Source: Sporothrix humicola
Lineage: Eukaryota > Ascomycota > Sordariomycetes > Ophiostomatales > Ophiostomataceae
DNA: 64,000 bases
Direction of reading: 5' to 3'
Assembly: GCA_021396245.1 (NCBI GenBank)
Contig: WNYE01000003.1
Location: 310,001 to 374,000 of the forward strand
Below the pieces are notes generated by a model that was not told the origin of the DNA, did no database searches, and saw nothing but the letters and a program-made list of their open reading frames with translations. The position numbers were made by a program, and so were the translations under genes. Numbering within the stretch: the stretch's first letter is position 1; each line of letters begins with the position of its first letter. This document shows positions 32,943 through 41,117 of the stretch, piece after piece.

Positions 32943-32995
32943 CAGAGTGTTGTCAGAGTGTTGTCCTCTTGTCAGACCGTTGTCAGAGTTCTGTC
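32943..32995 (+). repeat. imperfect tandem GTTGTCAGA repeats
   Basis: Three to four imperfect copies of a GTTGTCAGA-like unit in the presumed leader of the reductase gene, about 500 bp before its ATG. Function unknown. Confidence 0.55.
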
Positions 32996-33466
32996 GAACC
33001 TCACCTTCTGTCTCCGGCCGACGATCTCTGATTTCTGTCTTTATTTCCCTTTCTGTCCTTGGTCCTACCACATTCTGCCCGACTGATGCTACACAGTCCA
33101 ACGTCTGTCTTCCACATCTGAAATCGACAAATGAAAACGACACCTTTTCTCGTCATACCACTGGCCGTCCTTATCATTTCTTTCTGATCCATTGTCTTTT
33201 GAACCGACTGGATCCCTTCCCTTCGTCTGTGCAACGGAACACCTGCATCGGAGACCATCCACCGTCCACCACCGTCACCGACATTGACACAACGCACCTC
33301 ATCGGTTGACATCGACATCACATCGCCCCACGATACCGTCATAGGCCTGGCCAGTATCATCGTCATCACCACCGACTGATAACTTTACGCAACCGACTCC
33401 GACACCGACACCGACACCGAAACTCCTCCCACAGTCACCCGTGGCCACGCCACACCCGCCGCAATC

Positions 33467-35614
33467 ATGGATATGATGGATATGGGCACAAACATGTTCC
33501 AGACGACCAACATGATGTTGGCTCGGACATACTGGTACATTGTTGCTGCCGTCGTCGGTGCGTTCGTCATCGTCCGCATCGTCAACTACTATGACAGCTC
33601 GGTCCGTCTGCGTGCCCGCTCGTCGACTGCCCGCCAGTACCCGACAAAACCCATGTCTGCCTTCCTGCAGTTCTGGGCCACTATGACCGCCGTCTTCCGC
33701 GAGATCAGCTACCCACAACTCTACGTGCCTGTGCGCTACTTTACATGGCTCACACCGCCTCCGGCCGGCCGCATCGTCATGCTTCTGATCTACTGGGGCA
33801 TCATCATCGGTTTTATGTGCGCCGGCTCCATCATCCACGATGTCAACTTTTGGGAGCGCATCGGTTTTCGGAATGCCTGGGTCACCGTGACGCAGCTACC
33901 CCTCATGTACCTGCTGGCCGGCAAGTCGTCTGTCATCGCCATGCTCACGGGTTCGTCGCATGAACGCATCAACTGGGCCCACCGCTGGGTCGCACGCACC
34001 ATGTTTGTCACCGCCTCCGTCCACGGCTGGCACTTTTACAACGAGTACGCCAAGGCCGGCTTGACCAGCATCTTCTTCCAGATCATGACCATGGGCAAGT
34101 ACGGCATGGCCGCCTGGGGACTGCTACTGTGGTCGTTTGTCGTCGGCATGGCCCCGCTGCGCCACCTCTGCTACGAGGTCTTTATAATCCAGCACATTGT
34201 CACGGCCATTGTGTTCTTGTGGGTGATCTACAAGCATGTCCCCGCCTACGCCGAGTACAACGTCTGGTTCGCCATTGCGGCTTTCGCTTTCGACCGCGTC
34301 GTTCGCTTTGGTATGCTTGTGTGGCAGAACATCAAGATTCGCTCTCCCGACCGCTCGCGCTGCAAGGGCGGCCAGCGTTTCGGCCACGAGGCCCAGATCC
34401 GAGCTGTGGGCGACGACATTACGATTGTCACCATAAAGGACGTGCACTTTAAGTGGCGCGCCGGCCAGCATCTCTATCTGTGGATGCCCTGGATCGGCCC
34501 CATTGAGCACCATCCTTTTACGATTGCCTGTGCCCACCAGCTGCCCGAAACTTGCATTTGCAACAGCATTCAGCTCGTCGTGCGCAAGCACAGCGGCTTC
34601 TCCAAGCGCCTGCACGACCGTGCCGTCAAGATCCAGGAACAGTCTGGCCCGGGTAACGGCAGCAGCAGCCGCGCCAACACTTTCACAGCTTTTATCACCG
34701 GCCCCTTTGGAGAGCCCGCACGCTGGGACATTTACGAGACTCTGGTTCTCATTTCGGCATCGACCGGCGCCTCCTTCACACTCCCCATTCTCGAGAGCGT
34801 GCTGCAGGCCGACCCAAACAACATCTGCACCAAGCGCATCGACTTTTTGCTGGCCGCCAAGAAGGGCGACGAGATCGGCTACTATGTGCAGCGCCTGCAC
34901 GAGCTCATTGACAAGGCCAAGAACTCGGGCATCGAGCTGACTGTGAGCATCGCCGTTACGCAGGATGCCAAGTCGCTGCCGGGCCTTCTTCGCCGGGAGT
35001 CAGAGACGCCAGCTCTTCTTAGTGATATTGCTGCCAACGAGGAGCCTGCACACGAAAAGGACCGTGGTTACAGCTCGTCGTCGTCTGCCACATCCGCAGT
35101 TGCGACGCCTGCTATTCCTCCTGTTGCCGCAGAGTCCGGCGACATTACTGAAGCCGGCGTGTCCCCGTGCTGCATGTCCAAGCAGGACGATGTTGAGAAG
35201 TCAGCTCCTGCTGTGCCCGTTGAGGCTACCACCCAGCCAGCAGACATTACCGAAGCTGCCACCTCGTCATGTTGTATGTCCAAGCAGCCTGATGTCGAAA
35301 AGTCGGCTCTGTCCGTCGAGTCTGTCGCCGGTGCATCTGGCGCTGCAGGCGTGCCGATAGCACGCCACCGCCAGAACAGCATTGCCAGCAATGACTCTCA
35401 CGTGCAACAAATGACCACCCGGCCAGACATTGCCGCTTTCATCCGCAATGCCGTCGAAACTACGGGCGGCGAGACCTCGGTCGTTGTTTGCGGCGGCAAG
35501 TCGCTGGTGTCGCGGGCACGGAACTGTGTAGCAAAACTGTCCGACGAGCGGGCGGTGCACAAGGGCACTGACGCGCAAGGTATTCACTTGCATGTCGAGG
35601 AATACGGTTTCTAA
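33467..35614 (+). CDS. ferric/cupric reductase, FRE family, with Met-rich N-terminus and duplicated Cys-Cys segment
   Basis: Plasma-membrane haem flavoprotein that moves electrons from NADPH to extracellular Fe(III) or Cu(II). The intronless product is 715 residues. The first 17 residues contain seven methionines. A transmembrane helix follows, then the ferric-reductase membrane domain (about 100-290) with paired haem-ligand histidines in WAHRW, ASVHGWH and IIQHI. The FAD-binding loop is HHPFTIA (about 347-353). The NADPH domain begins at GPFGEP and ends with VVVCGGKSL near the C-terminus. Between the two halves of the NADPH domain is a Ser/Ala-rich insertion with two 34-residue repeats (559-592 and 593-626), each containing DITEA, CCMSKQ and DVEKSA. 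The start ATG at 33467 follows a CT/AC-rich leader. Family assignment is firm; copper versus iron preference is not known. Confidence 0.9.
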   Translation: MDMMDMGTNMFQTTNMMLARTYWYIVAAVVGAFVIVRIVNYYDSSVRLRARSSTARQYPTKPMSAFLQFWATMTAVFREISYPQLYVPVRYFTWLTPPPAGRIVMLLIYWGIIIGFMCAGSIIHDVNFWERIGFRNAWVTVTQLPLMYLLAGKSSVIAMLTGSSHERINWAHRWVARTMFVTASVHGWHFYNEYAKAGLTSIFFQIMTMGKYGMAAWGLLLWSFVVGMAPLRHLCYEVFIIQHIVTAIVFLWVIYKHVPAYAEYNVWFAIAAFAFDRVVRFGMLVWQNIKIRSPDRSRCKGGQRFGHEAQIRAVGDDITIVTIKDVHFKWRAGQHLYLWMPWIGPIEHHPFTIACAHQLPETCICNSIQLVVRKHSGFSKRLHDRAVKIQEQSGPGNGSSSRANTFTAFITGPFGEPARWDIYETLVLISASTGASFTLPILESVLQADPNNICTKRIDFLLAAKKGDEIGYYVQRLHELIDKAKNSGIELTVSIAVTQDAKSLPGLLRRESETPALLSDIAANEEPAHEKDRGYSSSSSATSAVATPAIPPVAAESGDITEAGVSPCCMSKQDDVEKSAPAVPVEATTQPADITEAATSSCCMSKQPDVEKSALSVESVAGASGAAGVPIARHRQNSIASNDSHVQQMTTRPDIAAFIRNAVETTGGETSVVVCGGKSLVSRARNCVAKLSDERAVHKGTDAQGIHLHVEEYGF
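35141..35344 (+). repeat. in-gene 102-bp tandem duplication (Cys-Cys repeat)
   Basis: Two in-frame copies with a period of exactly 102 bp: copy 1 from 35141, copy 2 from 35243. Both encode DITEA...CCMSKQ.DVEKSA. Cys pairs fall at residues 568-569 and 602-603 of the reductase. The nucleotide copies have diverged at many third positions, so the duplication is not recent. Confidence 0.85.
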
Positions 35615-36297
35615 TAGTCAGGCATTTTTCTTCCATCTTCTTCTTTTCCTTATTTGTTTCATCTCAAAACGACGATATGAATGTGTATATTCCCCTTTTG
35701 GTATTTTGGGCTATTTCGTTTTGGTCATATAGTGCTCTATATAAAGCACATTTAGCGATTTCTTTAATATTATCACAGTCAAAACTTATAAGTCTCAATT
35801 TGATTTTATTTCTTCAAGTGAATACGTGAATGTCAACATCAACACTGGTCAGGGGCTCCTTCAACCCAAATAGGCAATTGCTCTTACACTGGTCGAAACT
35901 GGTCGCACCCCGCCATTGCGCCTGCAAAAAAAGTACAATCTTATCGCACTGCGGGGTCGCTCTTTCTGTAGTCTCTCTTTTCTTTGTCTCTGACTCTCTG
36001 TTCTGTCGCTGTTTCAGGCCGGTAGAAATTTTGTCCGGCAGCCGGTCCAGTGCACTTTGGGCGCTGTAACTCGTTCCTTACAGGCGCCTGACACTAGTAT
36101 GACTCTAACGGCAAGAGCGATTGAGTCAAACCAGACGAGAGAAGAAGTGACGACCCAACCAGAAGCTAAAGAGACTAAAAAAAGTTGACTCTATTTTTTC
36201 TCGCGATAACGAACGGATACAAATACAAAAACAAAAACAGACCATTGCCAATTCGCTGCGACAGCAACACCCGCAACACTCGAAAGGCTTCACCCTT
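35615..36297. other. intergenic region, reductase 3-prime end and ArgRS promoter
   Basis: AT-rich for the first 250 bases, then mixed. No gene or RNA recognised. The ArgRS leader (36160-36297) is A-rich. Confidence 0.6.
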
Positions 36298-38409
36298 ATG
36301 CCACCCCCGTCTGCACCGCTTTCTGTGCTGACTGCTGCCCTCCGCCGCCCGACATCCCTGCTGTCTCGAGCAGCCCGACCTTTGTGTCTTTCTCGGTGTT
36401 TTGCATCGACAACTCCCCTCTCTAAACGCTTCTACTCGACACCTCCTCCCACCCCATTCAAACCCCGCATCCGCGTGCTCACACCAATGGCTGCCACTAC
36501 TGTCGACCAGCTCGCCAGCCTCGTCGAGGGCTTCGACCTCCACGAGGCCGAGCGCAAGTACCCCAACTGCCACCCGGACACCAACCCTTTTGACCTGTAC
36601 CGTGCCCACCTCACAAATGTCCTGACAAAAGTCACGGGCGTCGACGCCAGCCTCGTGTACCCGGCGCTGCAGTGGACGACGGGCCTCGACAAGGGCGACA
36701 TTATCCTGGCGACACCGGCGCTCCGCGTCAAGGGCAAGAAGCCCGATGCCCTGGCGGCCGAATGGGTCGCCGCGTTCCCGCCCAACGACCCCCTCGTCGA
36801 GGCACCGACCGTCAACGGCTACTTTGTGCAGTTCTTCTTCAAGCCGGGCCCGCTGCTCAAGTACACGCTGCCGCTGATCCGGGCGCAGGGCCCCGAGTTT
36901 GGCAACAACAAGACGCTGGGCCTGGTCGACCCGACAGACGCCAGCAAGGGCCGCAAGAAGATTGTGATTGAGTTCTCGAGCCCCAACATTGCCAAGCCGT
37001 TCCACGCGGGCCACCTGCGGAGTACGATCATCGGCGGCTTCCTGGCCAACCTGTACGCCAACGCGGGCTGGGACGTTGTGCGCATTAACTACCTCGGCGA
37101 CTGGGGCAAGCAGTACGGTCTGCTGGCGCTCGCCTTTGAGCGCTACGGCGACGAGGTCGCTCTGGAGCGCGACCCCATCAACCACCTGTACGAGCTGTAC
37201 GTCAAGATCAACAAGGAGCTTACGGCCGAGAAGGACGAGATGGAGGCGCTGAAGAAGGCCGGCGACACGGACGCGGCCGCCAAGATCGCCGAGGCCGGCC
37301 TCGACGAGCAGGCCCGCCAGTACTTCCGCAAGATGACGGACGGCGACGACAAGGCGGTGGCGCAGTGGCGCCGGTTCCGCGACATGTCGATTGTGCGCTA
37401 CAAGGACACGTACGCGCGCCTCAACATTGTCTTTGACAGCTACAGCGGCGAGTCGCAGGTGCCCGAGGCCGCCATGGCCGCGTCGGCGCAGCGCCTGGCC
37501 GACCGCAAGATCACTGAGGAGTCGGACGGCGCACTCATCGTCGACTTTACCAAGCACGTCCCCGGCAAGGAGGGCAAGCGGCTCGAGCGCCCGCTGGTGC
37601 GCAAGCGCGACGGCACGGCGCTGTACCTGACGCGCGACATTAGCGAGCTGCTGGGCCGCCAGGAGCGGTACCACTTTGACAAGATGATCTACGTGGTGGC
37701 CTCCGCCCAGGACCTGCACCTCAAGCAGCTCTTCAAGATTGTCGAGCTCATGGGCGAGAAGGAAATTGCCGACAAGTGCACGCACATCAACTTTGGTCTT
37801 GTGCTGGGCATGAGCACGCGCAAGGGCACCGTCAAGTTCCTGGACGATATCCTGCGCGACGTAGCCGACAAGATGCACGAGGTCATGCGCACCAACGACG
37901 TCAAGTACCAGCAGATCGAGGACCCCGAGGCCACCGCCGACATTCTCGGTATCTCGGCCGTCATGGTCCAGGACATGACCGGCAAGCGCATCAACAACTA
38001 CACCTTCGACATGGACAAGATGACGTCGTTTGAGGGCGACACCGGCCCGTACCTGCAGTACGCCCACGCCCGTGTGTGCTCCATCGAGCGCCGCGCCAAC
38101 CTGTCGGACGAAGAGCTCGCCACCGCCGACACTTCGCTTTTGACCGAGGCCCACGCCATCAACATTGTCCGCCTGCTCGCGCAGTGGCCCGACGTCATGC
38201 AGAACACGCTCAAGACGCTCGAGCCCACCACCGTCCTCACCTACCTCTTCAAGATGACCCACGCCCTCAGCTCGTCCTACGACCACCTCCAGGTCGTCGG
38301 CAGTGAGCCCGAGCTGCTCAAGGCCCGCCTCGCCCTCTACACCTCGGCCCGCATCGTCCTCAACAACGGCATGCGCCTGCTCGGCCTGAACCCCGTCGAC
38401 CGGATGTAG
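36298..38409 (+). CDS. arginyl-tRNA synthetase, probably dual cytosolic/mitochondrial
   Basis: Class I synthetase that charges tRNA-Arg. The intronless frame is 703 residues from ATG 36298. Residues 1-63 are rich in Arg, Ser, Pro and Ala with no acids (for example RAARPLCLSRCF), typical of a mitochondrial presequence. A second ATG at 36487 (MAATTVDQ, residue 64) would give a 640-residue cytosolic enzyme. The N-terminal Add1-like domain is followed by the HIGH motif as HAGH (236-239, in KPFHAGHLRSTIIGG) and YLGDWGKQYG. MSTRKGTVKFLDDIL occupies the KMSKS position; ArgRS often lacks the canonical lysine. The C-terminal anticodon-binding (DALR) domain ends GMRLLGLNPVDRM with the family-typical Met end. 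Use of both starts is inferred. Confidence 0.93.
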   Translation: MPPPSAPLSVLTAALRRPTSLLSRAARPLCLSRCFASTTPLSKRFYSTPPPTPFKPRIRVLTPMAATTVDQLASLVEGFDLHEAERKYPNCHPDTNPFDLYRAHLTNVLTKVTGVDASLVYPALQWTTGLDKGDIILATPALRVKGKKPDALAAEWVAAFPPNDPLVEAPTVNGYFVQFFFKPGPLLKYTLPLIRAQGPEFGNNKTLGLVDPTDASKGRKKIVIEFSSPNIAKPFHAGHLRSTIIGGFLANLYANAGWDVVRINYLGDWGKQYGLLALAFERYGDEVALERDPINHLYELYVKINKELTAEKDEMEALKKAGDTDAAAKIAEAGLDEQARQYFRKMTDGDDKAVAQWRRFRDMSIVRYKDTYARLNIVFDSYSGESQVPEAAMAASAQRLADRKITEESDGALIVDFTKHVPGKEGKRLERPLVRKRDGTALYLTRDISELLGRQERYHFDKMIYVVASAQDLHLKQLFKIVELMGEKEIADKCTHINFGLVLGMSTRKGTVKFLDDILRDVADKMHEVMRTNDVKYQQIEDPEATADILGISAVMVQDMTGKRINNYTFDMDKMTSFEGDTGPYLQYAHARVCSIERRANLSDEELATADTSLLTEAHAINIVRLLAQWPDVMQNTLKTLEPTTVLTYLFKMTHALSSSYDHLQVVGSEPELLKARLALYTSARIVLNNGMRLLGLNPVDRM

Positions 38410-38684
38410 GGTGGAAGTGGCGAAGCAGAAAGGAAAAGAAGACGGGAGTACAACTCGATCTGTATTGGAGAGTATTTTATTTAATGACGACAACAAAAAG
38501 AGATGGAAAGGAAAAGGGAAAAGGCATGGGAAGAAGAGCCTCTGGATGCATCTCCTTGATGACTGTTTACAATGTTCAAATGTTTATATTCGCATGAAGC
38601 CATACCAATAACAAAACCAATTCAAAAATAATGAATAGAAATAATGTGAAGAGATGAAAAAAATAAAAACATGAAAAAATACCA

Positions 38685-40625
38685 CTACGAACTTTGTACC
38701 GCTGCACTTAAAAATATCGATGGGTCATCGCCAAAGAGCCCCCTGACATTAAACCCTGGCTTCTGCCCCCGCCTCCGCCTCCGGATAGCGCCAGAGTTAC
38801 TAACAGCGCCCATTTCGTCGTCATACGCCCACTTCGGCTGCGGCTCGGCGGGCTTGTTGGCCTCCGAAAACAGCCTCTCGGCTTCGGCCGCGCCCGCGCC
38901 GCCGTCGCCAAAACCGCCCGCGTCCAGCCGCGCCTCGGCAAGCTGCACCAGCTCGGCCGCCGTCGGCCGCATGTGCGGCTCGTAGGCGGCGCACCGCATC
39001 ACCATCTCGCGCAGCTGCCACTCGTACAGCATGCTCGGCTTGGGGTGCCGCGAGCGGCGGTTGGGCGACCGTTCGTTCCAGTACTCGGCGCGCAGCGACT
39101 CGTGGTTGAGCAACCAGGCGATGGTGGGGATGGTGACGATGCCGTCGGGCAGCTTTTTGTTCTTGACGGCGTCGGCTGTGGCCGTCGCGAACTCGAACGG
39201 ATCGTCCAGGTGCCGCGGGAAGTCGGGGTGGTTCAGGTTGCGCATAAACACAAAGGCCGGGCGCGGCACGTCGTCGACCTTCTTGCGCAGCATGATGGAC
39301 TGCAGAATCAAACCTACCTGGTAAATGTTGGTCTTCTCGCCGTACTGGCCGGCAATGTTGACCTCGCCGGCCTTGGGGTTGTCCTCGACAATGTCCCACT
39401 CGGCGGTCCACTGCTCGGGCGCGAGAAAGGCTGTCTTTCCGACAAGGCGCCGCTTCCAGGCCCAGTTGGTCTGGGTCATGTCCGTTGTGGAAGCGTCGAC
39501 GGCGAGACCAAAGTCGGCCACCTTGAGCTTGGGGATATTGGCTGTCGGGCAGACTGTGCCGCAGCCCGTGTTCCAATCATCGACAAGAATGTTCTGGGGG
39601 TCGAGGTCAAAGTGCACAACATCGTGGAGCTCGGCAGACGGCTTGAGTTGCACACCGCCGCCAACGTCGTCGTCCCGACCGTCGCTGTCTCTATCAAGAC
39701 CTAACAAAGACACGCCGCCTTGAATATCGCTGACCGGGTCTTTTTTGGGGAGAACAAAAGAGTCGAGATCAGCCTCGACGGGAAGATCCTCGGGCTGGCA
39801 GGCAGTAGGGTACTTCATGGCCAGGCAGGCCTTGCCCAGACACAGAAGCAGGTGCCAGCAGACCTCGTTGGAAAAGCCAATGTCCAGCTGGTCTGCTTTG
39901 GCGATCCAGTGGTCGAGTGAGCCAAACGGCAGGTACTCGAGGATCATGACGTCGTCCGAGTCGTGGACCCCCTTCTTGATCTCCTCGTCCGTCTCAACCT
40001 TGGGGACTGCGGCCGGATCGTCGGGCATCTCACCTTTGATGGCCTCCGGCACGTAGCCGCCAGGAAGGGCACGCAGCTGGTCGACCGTGAGCATTTGCAC
40101 AATGTGCGGCGCGCCGCTCATCATGCTCGTCATGTTCTTTTCGTGCTTCATGTCCTTACCTTCGGCAGAACTGAGAGTAATCTTGGCCACGCACTTGTTG
40201 TAGAGACCCGTCGTGCTGTTGGCCGTCTCGAACAACGCCGCCATGCCCATGCCACCACACGACAGAATGCGGCGGAACCGAATCCCGGCCTTGAACAGGC
40301 GGCGGGAAACGATATTGATCTTGTTCTTGACGGCAGCACGGTTGGAACCTTGGAGATCGCTCATGGAATGGCGCTTGTTGACCCGATATTTGCAAATATT
40401 CATCGTCTTACGGAGTTCTTCCAGCGCGGCGGCTTGGTCGTGGTGATATACCTTGTGCTTGATATCCTTGCGGTCTTTAACGGCAGGGTGTGGCCTGGGA
40501 TCGATTTCCCCCCGAGGGTATCTGTGCATTTCGTATCGGGCGTCGAGGTCGCCATTGCGGTATCTTGCACAGGCTTTGGTGACGCGCTTCTGGAATCTGC
40601 GGAATTTGATAAGTTCTTCGTCCAT
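38685..40625 (-). CDS. protein kinase, fungal-type with HFD catalytic loop
   Basis: A eukaryotic-type Ser/Thr kinase domain, probably active. The intronless product is 646 residues from ATG 40625 (MDEELIKFRR). A basic N-terminal region of about 120 residues precedes a Gly loop (ILSCGGMGMAALFET), a VAK lysine (CVAKITL), the catalytic loop HFDLDPQN (H338, D340; HFD instead of HRD), DFGLA (D371) and APEQW. A large insertion before the catalytic loop (about residues 290-330) is Asp/Gly-rich. The C-terminus has an Arg cluster (RRRRRG). HFDLDPQN-type loops are common in uncharacterised ascomycete kinases. Substrate and pathway are unknown. It sits 0.5 kb downstream of the HET-domain gene on the same strand, but a shared transcript cannot be shown. 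Confidence 0.8.
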   Translation of the reverse strand: MDEELIKFRRFQKRVTKACARYRNGDLDARYEMHRYPRGEIDPRPHPAVKDRKDIKHKVYHHDQAAALEELRKTMNICKYRVNKRHSMSDLQGSNRAAVKNKINIVSRRLFKAGIRFRRILSCGGMGMAALFETANSTTGLYNKCVAKITLSSAEGKDMKHEKNMTSMMSGAPHIVQMLTVDQLRALPGGYVPEAIKGEMPDDPAAVPKVETDEEIKKGVHDSDDVMILEYLPFGSLDHWIAKADQLDIGFSNEVCWHLLLCLGKACLAMKYPTACQPEDLPVEADLDSFVLPKKDPVSDIQGGVSLLGLDRDSDGRDDDVGGGVQLKPSAELHDVVHFDLDPQNILVDDWNTGCGTVCPTANIPKLKVADFGLAVDASTTDMTQTNWAWKRRLVGKTAFLAPEQWTAEWDIVEDNPKAGEVNIAGQYGEKTNIYQVGLILQSIMLRKKVDDVPRPAFVFMRNLNHPDFPRHLDDPFEFATATADAVKNKKLPDGIVTIPTIAWLLNHESLRAEYWNERSPNRRSRHPKPSMLYEWQLREMVMRCAAYEPHMRPTAAELVQLAEARLDAGGFGDGGAGAAEAERLFSEANKPAEPQPKWAYDDEMGAVSNSGAIRRRRRGQKPGFNVRGLFGDDPSIFLSAAVQSS

Positions 40626-41117
40626 AGTCAGTGAGATCTGTTTGTTAGATAAAATCAAATAGGAGGGATATTGGGGAAAGGGGGCAAACAAAAAAAGAAA
40701 AGAAGAAATCAAGGAAAAATGTGAGAAGTGTATACCTCTCCAGGTGATAGAATGCTGAGGGCGAGAATGAATAATTGAAAAGCAATGGTTTCCTGAATGT
40801 TTTCAAATTTTAGAAAACAAAACGACATGTTGAAGTACTTATACCGTGGGAAAAATGAGAATTAAAAGTGGTGAATATCATGAACAAAAAGGCATACTGA
40901 AAGTGAACAAAATCAAAGGGACAAAGACGTGAATGGCAGGCATAACAATGAATAGCTTTCAAACACAAGTAAACAAAGACACAAGCTGTCGTATTGAAAC
41001 AAACCCCTAAAGACGCAACGCAACAGTCCAAAAAGACAGCAACAAAGAGAAAATAAAAACAATGAAGAGCGGCACAAAATTGTTCAAAGGCACCTCTTGC
41101 CTTCCGCCTTTGTACCG
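40626..41117. other. spacer between the HET-domain gene and the kinase gene
   Basis: AT-rich spacer between two leftward genes, serving as 3-prime region of the HET gene and promoter of the kinase gene. No gene recognised. Confidence 0.6.

Larger units (their letters stand above)
30281..33466. other. 3.2 kb divergent intergenic region with a long reductase leader
   Basis: Lies between the BIM1-like gene (-) and the metalloreductase (+). From about 32180 to 33460 the plus strand is pyrimidine-rich and then A/C-rich, consistent with a very long leader. It holds imperfect GTTGTCAGA repeats (about 32943-32995) and a short CCGACA microsatellite (33399-33420). A GATAA site lies at 33378-33382. No gene recognised. 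Confidence 0.6.

Noticed and set aside
36175..38496. A 773-codon open frame on the minus strand over the whole arginyl-tRNA synthetase gene
   Set aside because: The sense frame has the full ArgRS motif set. The antisense frame is stop-free only because of the strong C/G third-position bias, and its translation has no recognisable domain.
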